DNA from: Methylococcaceae bacterium UBA1147 | GTDB taxonomy: Bacteria > Pseudomonadota > Gammaproteobacteria > Methylococcales > UBA1147 | NCBI GenBank assembly: GCA_002311315.1 | Contig: DBZZ01000042.1 | Location: 5,213-24,368, forward strand | Reading direction: 5' to 3' | DNA: 19,156 nt | Part shown: one piece after another, positions 1-10,000 of the stretch | How the letters are laid out: the number at the start of each line of letters is the position of its first letter | How positions within the stretch are numbered: position 1 is the first letter of the stretch | Translations under genes and position numbers: made by a program | The notes under the pieces: generated by a model | The model's database searches: none | Seen by the model: only the letters and a program-made list of their open reading frames with translations | Told to the model about the DNA's origin: nothing

Positions 1-275
1 CCTTTGGAATACCGTTTGCCGAGTGGTTGGAACATGGATGCGCCGATAGGCTACCCAGCACAGTTACGTCAATGGCTCAAAACGACAACTAGAGTCAGGA
101 TCCCGACATCGATCCTTTCTGGGGTAACCAGAATCAGCCGGATAGCTTCTGAACATCTCGTCACTCACGATAAGTGTCCGCCACAAGGTTGCTGAAACGC
201 GCCGGTTTCTCCTGGTCCCTGAGTTTCGGTTATTGAAGTGCTTGATCTGTCTGCCCAGTAACGAATAGAACGACC
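1..275. other. Left-edge stretch with no confident gene
   Basis: Two plus-strand frames are open at the window edge. Frame 1 runs to a TGA at 193-195, and frame 3 runs to a TAG at 90-92. Either could be the last codons of a gene that starts outside the window. The frame-3 peptide contains GIPFAEWLEHG, which faintly recalls the G-[FVI]-P-x-x-EWL segment of asparagine synthetases, but it ends far too soon after it for that family. I recognise neither frame. The stretch must also hold the leader of waaF, but I see no clear promoter or strong Shine-Dalgarno sequence. Confidence 0.3.
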
Positions 276-1298
276 GTGAATTCCCCGAGTCCGAACAAGA
301 TCCTGGTGGTTGGCCCCAACTGGGTCGGTGACATGGTCATGGCGCAAAGCCTTTTCATGGTACTGCTCCAAGACAACCCAGGGGTCCGCATAGATGTGCT
401 TGCCCCGGCGTGGACCCTGCCGGTGCTGGACTACATGCCAGAGGTATGCAAGGGCATAGAAATCCCGCTGAAACGCGGCGAGTTGGGAATCGGAACGCGT
501 TACCGCCTGGGCAAGAGCCTCGCCGGCGAGGCGTACGATCAGGTCATTCTTCTGCCGAATTCACTGAAATCGGTATTGATCCCGTTTTTCGCAGGGATTC
601 CCCGACGGACTGGATTCCTTGGCGAGCAGCGATGGGGATTGCTGACCGATGTCCGGAGGTTGGACAAGCGGATACTGAGGCAGACTGTGCAGCGTTTCGT
701 TGCGCTTGCCGGCCCGGTGAAATACTCGGCACCTCCAGACTGTCCTGTACCGCGCCTGATCGTAGCCAACGATGAGATTCGCCGGACCATGGACGGTTTT
801 TCCATTGACGACGTGCAGGGCAAGGTGCTCGTTCTGTGTCCGGGTGCTGAATACGGACCTGCAAAACGTTGGCCTGTGCGCCATTATGCGTTCCTGGCCA
901 ACGACCGGGTTCGGCACGGCTGGAAGGTCTGGCTGCTCGGGTCTCCGAACGACCAGGAGGTTTGTCAGCTGATCAACGAAGAAACAGGCGGTCATTGCCG
1001 AAACTACGCGGGGAAAACAAGCCTCAGCGAGGCGATCACCCTGATGTCAGTCGCCGACGCCGTGGTGAGCAACGATTCAGGACTGATGCACATTGCCGCG
1101 GCACTTGACCGAAACCTCGTGGCCCTCTACGGTTCATCCGACCCGGGATTTACCCCGCCGATGACACCCAAAGCGCGGATACTCCAACTGGGGCTGGATT
1201 GTTCGCCGTGCTTTAAACGCGAATGTCCCCTGGGACATCTTCGCTGCTTGACCGAACTGCTTCCAGAGAAGGTCATCTCTGCACTTGAGGCGATCTAG
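276..1298 (+). CDS. waaF: Lipopolysaccharide heptosyltransferase II (GT9 family)
   Basis: This cytoplasmic or membrane-associated enzyme adds the second L-glycero-D-manno-heptose to the LPS inner core, using ADP-heptose. The protein has 340 residues, close to the roughly 350 usual for WaaF. It starts with the glycosyltransferase-9 signature (ILVVGPNWVGDMVMAQSL), which covers the acceptor side of the site. It has YGPAKRWP from residue 193 and SNDSGLMHIAAALD from residue 265, followed by the ADP-heptose-site loop YGSSDPGFTPP. These stretches are typical of WaaF rather than WaaC. The start is a GTG. No in-frame ATG nearby fits better, and the Shine-Dalgarno match is weak. The stop is TAG. No other core gene is in view, and the gene converges on recD. 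The family is certain. Heptosyltransferase II over I is very likely from the motifs. Confidence 0.95.
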   Translation: MNSPSPNKILVVGPNWVGDMVMAQSLFMVLLQDNPGVRIDVLAPAWTLPVLDYMPEVCKGIEIPLKRGELGIGTRYRLGKSLAGEAYDQVILLPNSLKSVLIPFFAGIPRRTGFLGEQRWGLLTDVRRLDKRILRQTVQRFVALAGPVKYSAPPDCPVPRLIVANDEIRRTMDGFSIDDVQGKVLVLCPGAEYGPAKRWPVRHYAFLANDRVRHGWKVWLLGSPNDQEVCQLINEETGGHCRNYAGKTSLSEAITLMSVADAVVSNDSGLMHIAAALDRNLVALYGSSDPGFTPPMTPKARILQLGLDCSPCFKRECPLGHLRCLTELLPEKVISALEAI

Positions 1299-1584
1299 TT
1301 AGGGCATTTCATAACGGTTCCTTTCATCTCAGTTGCCTAAGCCGAGTTGGCGATGGGAAGAAGAAACAAGCCAGGGAGGATGGCAAGAAGATTGACTCTG
1401 AACATAACTCCCTTCGCATTCGATAATAAAATGAAAAAAGCCAATAATTTCCGGGATCTTCTTGCTTTTGTCCAAGCCAAATTAAGGCGAAATCTGCTGA
1501 AACTGTCGCTGGCGGGATGTCAGTCTGCCAAGGAGTTCTCGGATCGGTTACAGATGAGGGGATGTCAGGTGTCGGTAGATCTTG
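1299..1584. other. Convergent gap between waaF and recD
   Basis: This is a 286-base spacer between two genes that end towards each other. A plus-strand frame is open from a TTG at 1347 (internal ATGs at 1353 and 1431) to 1688. It overlaps the 3' end of recD, resembles nothing I know and has no convincing ribosome site, so I do not call it a gene. The ten bases GGGATGTCAG occur twice, at 1514-1523 and 1559-1568, exactly 45 bases apart. I found no hairpin followed by a T-run, so any terminator for waaF or recD is not obvious. Confidence 0.4.
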
Positions 1585-3453
1585 CTACGGTTGTTCGGAG
1601 CCGTTTCTTTCCCACGACGGACACTTGCGCCAGCCCAGCTTTTCCGCCAGCCCAGAACTTCTGTCGAGCTTTTTGCGGATACCGCTGATCAGGGCCCTGC
1701 GGCTTGCATGAATAATAATCTGTTCTCGGCAACGTGTAATGCCAGTGTAAATCAGTTCCCGACAAAGAAGCGGGTGGTTGTCTTCGGGCGGCAGGATGAG
1801 GAACACTCGGTCAAATTCCGATCCCTGTGATTTGTGGACCGTCATTGCCCAGGCCGGCACATGCTCTGGAAGATCCCGGAGCGGAAAACTGCGCGTTTCA
1901 CCCGGGAACCTGAACCAAGCCCGGAGAAAACCCGAATCGTCCGCCCACAGCAGACCGATATCGCCGTTAAACAGGCCGCTTTCGTAGTCGTTGACCGTGA
2001 TCATCACGGGTTGACCGTGACATGCGGTGGAATCGAGGGAAGGTGATTCTCGACGAAGCCCTTCCCCAATCAGCCGATTGATTTCCCCGACCCCAGTGGC
2101 GCCTTTTCGCGTTGCGCAAAGAACCCTGAAACCGTCAAAGCTTGCCAGAGCCGCTTCCGGGGTAGCGGACAGTGAATAATGCGCGTAACTGGACACGGCC
2201 TGCTCGATCAGGTCGGTGCATACCGAAAGTCCTGTCATTTCGGACCATTCAACCTCGGCGGAACTGGAATATTCGAGTAGTGACAGGGCTTCGTCCGACT
2301 GGCCGCGATTGACCATCCTGGACAAACGTCCGATATCGCTGTTTGTGCCGAACCGGTAACTTTCTTCGAGCAAGGCGATGGAATCCGCGAGCCCTACGGC
2401 CTCCGTACTGGTTGGGAGAAGTTGCACTGGAACGGAGGTGAGCACGGCCAGGCGGTTGGCGGTTACGGGACTATAGCGGATCATCTGTCCACGTCCGGTC
2501 AGGTCGCCCAGAACATTACCGGCGTCCACCGAAGCCAACTGATCGCGGTCGCCGATCAGGATCAATCGAGCATTGGCCGGAAGTGCCTCAAGTAAGTGCG
2601 CCATCAGTGGCAGGTCGATCATAGATGCCTCATCAATCACCAGGCAATCAAGAAGCAGAGGGTTTTTCGAGTTGGCTCCGAAGCCATGGCCGTCGTATTC
2701 GAGGAGACGGTGTAGAGTGCTTGCCTGCTCTGGAATCTTTTCAAGAATGGCGGTCTCCACTGCAAGTGACCTCTTGCGTGCTTCGATTGAATCGACCATT
2801 CGGGCGGCTGCCTTGCCGGTCGGTGCGGCCAGTTGGATTCGCATCTCGGAGTCCTGTTCAAGCAAGAGAGCCAGTACCTTGACAACAGTGGTGGTTTTGC
2901 CGGTGCCGGGGCCACCCGACAAGATTGCGAGATTTCGCATGACTGCTAGGGCAGTCGCGACTTTTTGGCCATCTGGCCGCGAGGTATTCTGTGCTACCGG
3001 AAATAGCCGGGCAAGCCCTTCCCGGAGTTTCCTTTGGTCAATCAAGGGGCGCTTGGAAAGGCAGCGCGAAATTCCCTCCCGAACCCTATTTTCCAGATGC
3101 CAGAACCTCCCCAGGTAAAGGCGCGGAGGCTCCAGGATCAATGGCGCAGTGTCTCCTGGGGCGCCAATCCAGACCTCGGCCCCGAGAATTGATAACCAGT
3201 CATCGAGACCGGGAGCGAGTGGACAGTGTCCAGGAAAGTCCAAAGCGACATCGAATAGCGGGTGGTTGGCGAGCATGGATAGATCGATGCAGGTATCGCC
3301 GGACTGGTTTCGTTCGCTGACCAAGGCCGCGGTGAACAGGGCAATACTGCCTTCCTTGAGTATAAATTCATCGGCCAGGAAGGCCGCGAAACCGAATGTC
3401 AGAGGGCTGATCACTCCTTCCTGTACAAGCCTCTCAAGCATGGTTTCAGGCAT
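1585..3453 (-). CDS. recD: RecBCD enzyme subunit RecD (exodeoxyribonuclease V alpha chain, 5'-3' helicase)
   Basis: RecD is the fast 5'-to-3' superfamily 1B helicase of the RecBCD complex, and it regulates the complex's response to Chi. With the start at 3453 (ATG, MPETML) it has 622 residues, near the E. coli length of 608. Walker A is GGPGTGKTTT, with the lysine at about residue 186. Walker B reads VIDEAS, followed by the GDRDQLASVDAGNVLGD motif. The C-terminal helicase motifs AMTVHKSQGSEFD and ELIYTGITRCREQ are intact. The chosen start overlaps the recB stop (TGA at 3448-3446) by 8 bases. An alternative ATG lies at 3441. Neither has a strong ribosome site, so translation is probably coupled to recB. 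The frame stays open up to 3555, but those residues lie inside recB and have no support. The stop is TAG. All motifs are seen directly, and the only doubt is which ATG is used. Confidence 0.95.
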   Translation of the reverse strand: MPETMLERLVQEGVISPLTFGFAAFLADEFILKEGSIALFTAALVSERNQSGDTCIDLSMLANHPLFDVALDFPGHCPLAPGLDDWLSILGAEVWIGAPGDTAPLILEPPRLYLGRFWHLENRVREGISRCLSKRPLIDQRKLREGLARLFPVAQNTSRPDGQKVATALAVMRNLAILSGGPGTGKTTTVVKVLALLLEQDSEMRIQLAAPTGKAAARMVDSIEARKRSLAVETAILEKIPEQASTLHRLLEYDGHGFGANSKNPLLLDCLVIDEASMIDLPLMAHLLEALPANARLILIGDRDQLASVDAGNVLGDLTGRGQMIRYSPVTANRLAVLTSVPVQLLPTSTEAVGLADSIALLEESYRFGTNSDIGRLSRMVNRGQSDEALSLLEYSSSAEVEWSEMTGLSVCTDLIEQAVSSYAHYSLSATPEAALASFDGFRVLCATRKGATGVGEINRLIGEGLRRESPSLDSTACHGQPVMITVNDYESGLFNGDIGLLWADDSGFLRAWFRFPGETRSFPLRDLPEHVPAWAMTVHKSQGSEFDRVFLILPPEDNHPLLCRELIYTGITRCREQIIIHASRRALISGIRKKLDRSSGLAEKLGWRKCPSWERNGSEQP

Positions 3454-6400
3454 TCGTGACCGCGGTTGGTGGGGGAGCAAAGACAGTTTGGTCGAGAACC
3501 TGGATGATTTCCGGGTTGGGGCACACGTGAAAGATGCCGCGGGAATCCGTATCACCGGGCCTCATGGCACGAAGAAAAAGGTAATAAACGCCGCCGAAGT
3601 GGGTTTCGTAGCGGTAGCAAGGCAAACGCTGTCCAAGGTAGCGGTGAAGGGCTACGGTGTAAAGCAGGTATTGAAGGTCATAGCGTCGGTCAAGAATCTC
3701 ATCCTCGAGTTTATCTGGGCGATAGTCGTTCAGGGTCGCACCGAGGAAGTTGGTCTTGTAGTCGACAAGGTAGAATCGGCCTTCATGTTCGAATACAAGA
3801 TCGATGATTCCAGTAACGATTCCCTCGAAATCGTCGTATTCGATCGGCTCCAGGGTTTTTCCGGCATTCCTGGCGAGGACCCGGTTCAGCTCCTCGATAG
3901 CGCCATGTTCCAGTGAAAAATCGAATTCCATTTCATGCAGACAACGGTTGCATGCTATCTGCGATAGTGAAAGTTCATTCTGGTCGAGGCTTGTCTGGAT
4001 GATATTGTTCAGCCACTGAACCAAGGTTTCCAGATGGTCCGGGGCATTGAGCCCGAAGCGGGGGGCAAACCTCAGCCATAGTTTCTCTGCCTGAGGCCCG
4101 ATATCGCCCTGGAAATCGAGGTTTTCGAGTACCAGGTGCATGAACGATCCGGTTCTGGTACCCGCTGGAAACTGAAGAATGCGATCCTGGCCGCTGTGCG
4201 AACTTCCGTAGTTTCGTACCTGGTGAACGTTGCGTGTCATTCCGGAAAAACTTGCGACCTTCCAGTTGTCCCGAATTCTGCCGGTGAATTGTCCGAGGCG
4301 GATCGGCTGTTTGTGCTCGTTTGGGATCGATTGCCAATAGTTTGCCGCCGATTCTGGCAGGTCAACCATAGCAATGGAACCCTCGGCAGCCTGACACAAA
4401 GTCCGTAGATCTGCATCCAGGTCGGTCTCATCGGTCCATGCGTTCGGCAGGCATTCGTTTAAGGTCCCGGGTGTTTGAGCTGAATGCAGCAAGTAAGCCA
4501 GTGCGCTTTTTCCCGAGAGGTCTCGTCGGCGGGAATCAACTCGTCCCCAGGACAGGTAAAGCTTTCGCTCGGCTCGGGTCAGTGCAACGTATAACAGTCG
4601 TATATCCTCGGCCAGCCTTTCTTTTTCAGCGAGGCACAGCGATCGGCTCCTGGCTTCCGAAGACGGGCCTGCATCAAGGCAGGCAGTACCGTTCCGGTCT
4701 GAAAAGGCGATCAGGTTTTCCGCCTGGTCTTCGATCGGACGGCAAGCCCATGCAAAAGGAACGAAGACCACCGGGAATTCCAGCCCCTTACTGGAGTGTA
4801 TGGTAACGATGCGGACCAGGGCATCATCGCTTTCCAGACGAACTTCGGTCTCGTGACTGCCAGGATCATTCCTCTGTCGGGTCAGCCACCGGACCAAGGA
4901 AGCCGGGGCAGGGTGAAGAACCGACGCCTGCTGCAGTAATTCGGCGATATGGATCAGGTTGGTCAGTCGCCGTTCCGCATTGTCGGCCGCGGCAAGCCGT
5001 TCAGCAATGGCTTGGCGTTGCAGTAAGCCATGGAACATCGCCATAAAACCGTATTGTCTCCATCTTTCATGCAGCTCATGAATCCCGTTTATCCAGTTCT
5101 GCCAACGGCTTTCGTCGCTGATCCGGCAGTCTATCTCGGGGTAATCCAGTCCAAGCAGTTCGCTCGCCAATGCGTTTCGGGCCAACTGCCGGTCTTCTGG
5201 ACTGGCAATGGCTTCAAGCAGCGTTTCCAGGCCGAAGGCCTCGGGAGTTTGATAGATATTGTCTCGGGCAATTGCGACTGCCAATACTCCAAGAGCCTGC
5301 AGAGCGTACCGGATCAATCTGCCTTCATCATTGGTTCGGACCAGTACGGCGATCTCGCAGGCTTCGGTTTCCCCTCCCTGTAAAAGTTCTAGAATGGTCC
5401 CTGCTGTGGCCGATGCCACGGCCTCGCGCGCCGCAGTTCTGGACAGGGGTTTGCCGGCAGGGTTGGGCGGAATCTTCCAGATGGTCATTGATGGATGGAA
5501 TGGTCCCGTGTCATTCTTCTGTCCGGCGTCTCGCGTCTGGGCGGCTTTAACCGGCGCGAAACGAATGGCCTCGTCGTAGATAAATGGCGACTGCCGCAGG
5601 CTGAACAGAGTGTTGACTGCTCGGACCAGTTCAGGCGTTGAGCGCCAGTTGGTATCCAGTGAAAAGCTTTGGTCTCCGGCATCTCGCCGCGCCTGGATAT
5701 AGGTCAACAGGTCGCTTCCCCTGAAACGGTAGATTGACTGCTTGGGGTCTCCGATCAGTGTCAGTACCGACCGCTTGGTCTGCCCATAAATCTCGCGAAA
5801 AATTTCGTACTGGATTCGATCGGTATCCTGGAATTCATCAATCATCGCGACCGGAAAGCTCTGCCTTAGGTTTTGGGCAAGTTCCTTGCCCAACCTCCCC
5901 TTGAGAGCCGTGTGCACCTGAAGTAGCTGGTCGTCGTAGGTCATGAGACGGCGCTTTTCCCTAGCTGAGGCAGCGTGTTTTCGGGAAAACTGGCTTGCTT
6001 CCTGCAGAATCCGGACTCTGGCCTTGGCCACAACGCGGTCTATCTGGACCCAAATTTCCTGGCATTGCATGAAGAATGCCTCCCTCAGAGCGGGGTCCGA
6101 CCCCCGTTTGCTCTCGGTACTGTATTTGTCGAGACATGTAATGGAGAGCAAAAACAGGATTTCTAAATTCGCAACTAATCCAGGCCCGTTCAGGTATCGA
6201 TCGATGCGTCCGATAGTGTCTTTAAACCGGTGCTTACCGTATGGGGACGCCTTTGCCTGGCTGAGTGCCCTGGATTTGGAGAGAATCGTGATAATAGTGG
6301 CCGATCGTTCTTTCCAGATGGCGGCTATTTGCAGGAGGCTTGGGCCCAGTTGATCCCACTGGGCATAAAGTTCTTCGAGCGATTCGGGGGCTTGGGGTTC

Positions 6401-7024
6401 CAGTCGCCGGGGTTGGACTCCGCGCAGTGAAAATAGTCGCCGACCCAGTTCCTCGATTGTACCGACCGCTGACACAAACAGCCGGGCCTGGCCGGCATCC
6501 AGTTCATAGGTATTGATGCGCCACCAGTCCTGCAGCGCCTGGCACCAGAATTCCTCATCGTCAGCAATGAATTCGTTGTCATAGGGCTGACCGCTGAAAA
6601 AGGCATAGTCGGCCAGTACCCGCTGGCAAAAGCCATGGATCGTGTAGATGGCGGCTTCGTCCATGGTTCGTATTGCCAGTGTGACCCTGTCAATGATTCT
6701 TTCTTTTCCTGATGCCTCCTGGTTTTGTTCAATAATGCAGGTGAAGAAGGTGTCTTCACTTTCCCCCGGGCATTTTAGGAACTGCAGCAGATCGGCAAGT
6801 CTTGACCTGATTCTGCCTTTAAGTTCTTCCGTTGCTGCGTTGGTAAAGGTGACAACCAGGATTTCACTGCACCCGGTACCATCCAGTATGTAACGGATGA
6901 ACAGGTTGGCGATTGTGTATGTCTTGCCAGTGCCCGCGCTGGCCTCGATCAGGTTGATGCCTTCGCCGGGGAAATTCAGTACGGATTCAGGGTCCAGCGG
7001 CCTGAATTTGGTTGGAGCGTTCAT
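3446..7024 (-). CDS. recB: RecBCD enzyme subunit RecB (exodeoxyribonuclease V beta chain, helicase-nuclease)
   Basis: RecB is the 3'-to-5' superfamily 1A helicase and the only nuclease of RecBCD. It also loads RecA. The protein has 1192 residues from the ATG at 7024, close to E. coli RecB (1180). Walker A is ASAGTGKT, with the lysine at residue 34. Motif II reads MIDEFQDTD, followed by GDPKQSIYRFRG, TNWRSTPELV, TIHSSKGLEFPVV and LYVALTRAERKLYL. The C-terminal nuclease keeps its PD-(D/E)XK residues in GIIDLVF and LVDYKT. By my count these are D1075, D1088 and K1090, and their spacing equals that of E. coli D1067, D1080 and K1082. The helicase and nuclease should therefore both be active. The start ATG shares ATGA with the recC stop, so the two genes are translationally coupled. 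The frame is open further upstream, but those residues fall inside recC. Confidence 0.97.
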   Translation of the reverse strand: MNAPTKFRPLDPESVLNFPGEGINLIEASAGTGKTYTIANLFIRYILDGTGCSEILVVTFTNAATEELKGRIRSRLADLLQFLKCPGESEDTFFTCIIEQNQEASGKERIIDRVTLAIRTMDEAAIYTIHGFCQRVLADYAFFSGQPYDNEFIADDEEFWCQALQDWWRINTYELDAGQARLFVSAVGTIEELGRRLFSLRGVQPRRLEPQAPESLEELYAQWDQLGPSLLQIAAIWKERSATIITILSKSRALSQAKASPYGKHRFKDTIGRIDRYLNGPGLVANLEILFLLSITCLDKYSTESKRGSDPALREAFFMQCQEIWVQIDRVVAKARVRILQEASQFSRKHAASAREKRRLMTYDDQLLQVHTALKGRLGKELAQNLRQSFPVAMIDEFQDTDRIQYEIFREIYGQTKRSVLTLIGDPKQSIYRFRGSDLLTYIQARRDAGDQSFSLDTNWRSTPELVRAVNTLFSLRQSPFIYDEAIRFAPVKAAQTRDAGQKNDTGPFHPSMTIWKIPPNPAGKPLSRTAAREAVASATAGTILELLQGGETEACEIAVLVRTNDEGRLIRYALQALGVLAVAIARDNIYQTPEAFGLETLLEAIASPEDRQLARNALASELLGLDYPEIDCRISDESRWQNWINGIHELHERWRQYGFMAMFHGLLQRQAIAERLAAADNAERRLTNLIHIAELLQQASVLHPAPASLVRWLTRQRNDPGSHETEVRLESDDALVRIVTIHSSKGLEFPVVFVPFAWACRPIEDQAENLIAFSDRNGTACLDAGPSSEARSRSLCLAEKERLAEDIRLLYVALTRAERKLYLSWGRVDSRRRDLSGKSALAYLLHSAQTPGTLNECLPNAWTDETDLDADLRTLCQAAEGSIAMVDLPESAANYWQSIPNEHKQPIRLGQFTGRIRDNWKVASFSGMTRNVHQVRNYGSSHSGQDRILQFPAGTRTGSFMHLVLENLDFQGDIGPQAEKLWLRFAPRFGLNAPDHLETLVQWLNNIIQTSLDQNELSLSQIACNRCLHEMEFDFSLEHGAIEELNRVLARNAGKTLEPIEYDDFEGIVTGIIDLVFEHEGRFYLVDYKTNFLGATLNDYRPDKLEDEILDRRYDLQYLLYTVALHRYLGQRLPCYRYETHFGGVYYLFLRAMRPGDTDSRGIFHVCPNPEIIQVLDQTVFAPPPTAVTNA

Positions 7025-10000
7025 ATCGGCCCGCCATGGGTCAGAGCATCCTGATAGAAGTCCATCGAACATCTGGCAAACTCGGGGTCTTCCAGGGGAT
7101 TGCCTTCGAATCCACGCACGGCCATCCGGACATACGGATCGTCCTGTTCGCCGGGGATTCGCAGGGCATATACTCCTTGCCACGGTTTACGGGCGCTGGA
7201 CAAGGCCCGTTCGGGTTTGCCTCTGATGGTTTCACGTGCCCACTCGTAGCTTGACCTTGGCAGGACCGCGAGCGGAGCATGGATGTTGTACAGGTATTGT
7301 TCGATGTATTTGTTCAGGAAGTCGTGTGCCTGGTGCTCAGGTAATGGCGGATACTGCCATCCTTGGTCCATGCAGACCAGGCGGGCGGATTCACCACTGC
7401 GGTAGTGGCCATGGGTCGAGAGGCAAAGATGATCAATCCACAGAGCCAGAAGCTGGCTACCGCCGAATTTCGAAGGGGTGAACTGTAAGAGTCCCTTCCC
7501 AGGATAATAGTTACGAAGCTTGCCGGAGAGTACATGGGTGTCTGGGAAGACGATTTCGATGGTTCGCGCCGATTTGGGAATACGCGCGTAATCGCGGAGC
7601 CGGGAAAGCCAGATACGGCTGGCTTCCACTATCTCTTCCCTGGACATGGTGCCCATGCTTCCGTGGGGAAAGAAGTTCTCCTTTTCACCTTTTCTGAAAG
7701 AGGCTTCACCGGAAGCCATGAACCGTTCAGCCAGATCCATTTTAAGACGCCACTGATCGAGGGAGTCCAGGGAAAATACCTCGCTGTCCTCGCTTTGTAC
7801 GGGTTCCGAAAAACGGATTTTCAGGCCCCTGCTGAAAAAGAAACGCAAGGGATGCCGGATAAACTGGTGAAACCGTGGGAGATCAAGTACTCGAGAACCG
7901 TGGTTCGCTGCGGTGATCGAGACAACGGGCCATTGAACCCTGAGTTTTTCGGGGGACGAGTGTGCAAGGGCCAATGCGACACCGTGCCAGTATTGGTCGT
8001 AACCAGGGTGACTAAGATTGAAAATCCCGGCGCTGAAAGGCTGCATTGGATGTACTACGGTCAGCTGTTCACTGAGCTTTTGATCGTCAGGATTTTTTCC
8101 AAGAGCTGAACGGTCGATGAAATCAACCAGGTCGCGGACCAGGACAGAGGGTTGGCATTCGCCGTTATCGCGCATGTCTCGACCGGTATAGCTGAGGTAA
8201 AAAACATCCCGGGCGCACAACAGGGTTTCCAGCATCAGGTAACGATCTTGATCACCTTTGACAGGATCCCCCGGTTTCCATTCGCGTCGCATGAGATCGA
8301 AATCCACACTTTGCTGCCGGCGAGGAAAATCAGCTTCGTTCATTCCCAGTACGCAGATTATCCGAAACGGTAGGCTACGCATTGGTCTCATTCCGCAAAA
8401 GCTGACTCCTCCGGAAAAATACCGGTTGGAGCCGGTTTTCTCGCCGAGTTTTTCCCGCAGCCAGTGCAATACCAGATCCCTGGTCAGAATTTGCCGGGCA
8501 GCGTGTTGCTTCAGTTCGTCAAGCGTATCGCGGATAACCTGGATTCTGGCGCTTTGGTCCTCAGGTTTCGAGAAAAAGCGGTCAAGCATCTGAGCCAGGT
8601 TCTCCTGCCAGGCTGTACCATCGCGTGGCTTGACAAGTAACCTGCGGTAGTCGATGAGAGTCTGCAGGAATAGCCAGAACTTGCCCAGGGCCTTGGACCG
8701 ATCACCGTCAATCCCTGTCAGGGGTGTAACCCCGTTCCAGTCGTCAGCATCGCCAACGGAATAGCCGGCGAAAAACCGTCGACGGGCCTCCCGCCAGGTG
8801 TTCTGTTCGAATACCGGTAGTTTCAGGCTTTGCTTGTGTTGACCATCGATTCCCCAGCGTACGCAGGCGAGCCGTGCATATTCGAGAACAGTTTCCCGGT
8901 TCCTGCCGTCCAGGTCGAAACGTCTTGCCAGCTCGGGCAAATCGAGGAACGCGAGCACTTCGGAAAAGGTAAAGCGACTTTCAGGCAAGCGCAGTAACTG
9001 AAAGAAGGCTTCTACAAGTGGATGCTGCTCCATAGCCGCGACGTCGGAGAGATTCCACGGAATAAAGGGTCTGGTGTCGTTTTCCCTTCTGCCGAAAACA
9101 GCCTGAATATAGGGTGCGTAATGGTCGATCTGAGGCACCACGACCAGGATCTGTTCAGGCCTTAACGAATTGTCCTGATCCATGAACGCCAGCAGTCGGT
9201 CATGGAGTACCTGACATTCCCGTAACGGGCTATGACACACATGAATTTGGACCGATGGATCCGCGGATGCATTGTCCAAGGTCGATTCGACATCGAGGAT
9301 ACTGTTCTGGATCTTGTGGAGCAGGCTGTCAGGGGTGGGGGATTGGTAAAACTCGTCCGACACCGAACGCAGATCCTCGCCGCCAAGCAGCAGATCCTGG
9401 AGAACCTGGCCCTGACATCCCCAGGAAGCCAGGAGTTCGTTACCGCTTTCATAGTAGGCGGCCTTTTCCGGCTGGTGCACGCGCATTCGGGAAATCGTTT
9501 TCCTAGTTGTCAGGTCCGCCCAGTAATGCCGACTGGGGCTATGGACATACATGGAAACATGAATTTTGCCCGCCAGTGCTTGGATCAGTTCCACGAACAG
9601 CGGAGGAAGGCTGGAAACGGCAAATAGGATGGTTCGTTCCGGAAAATCGTCGACCGCCTGGTTCGATCTCAGCAATTCGATCATTCGATCGATCACCCGA
9701 ACCCTGTGCGTTGATTCCCTGCCTTGAATTAGTTTTATCCAGAGTCGGGCCTGCCAGTCTGATCCCTGACCTCTGGACCATTTGCGGATCAGGTCCGGAC
9801 GGTAGAACTGGTAGCGGTCAAACAGGCAGGCGATTCTGCTACACAGTTGCCATCGTTTGACCGTGTCATGATCACCGGCCAGGTAATGGCGAAGAGAGCT
9901 AAACTCGCGCTGTTCCAACAACCCGGGCAGAGCAAAGAAAACCTTCCAGGCCGCGACCGCTGGGCCCAGCGGATCACGCTCTGGCAAGCCGCATAGCAGA

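Noticed and set aside
3..92. Possible 3' end of an asparagine synthetase-like gene (GIPFAEWLEHG)
   Set aside because: The resemblance is only a few residues and the frame stops about 20 codons later, far short of that family's C-terminus.
1347..1688. Plus-strand frame of 113 codons between waaF and recD
   Set aside because: It overlaps the 3' end of recD, starts with TTG, lacks a ribosome site and matches nothing I know.
3149..3916. Long plus-strand frame (255 codons) antisense to recD and recB
   Set aside because: It lies wholly over two well-identified genes on the other strand, has no ribosome site and no family pattern.
7534..8109. Plus-strand frame of 191 codons antisense to recC
   Set aside because: It is a shadow of recC, with no domain or start signal.
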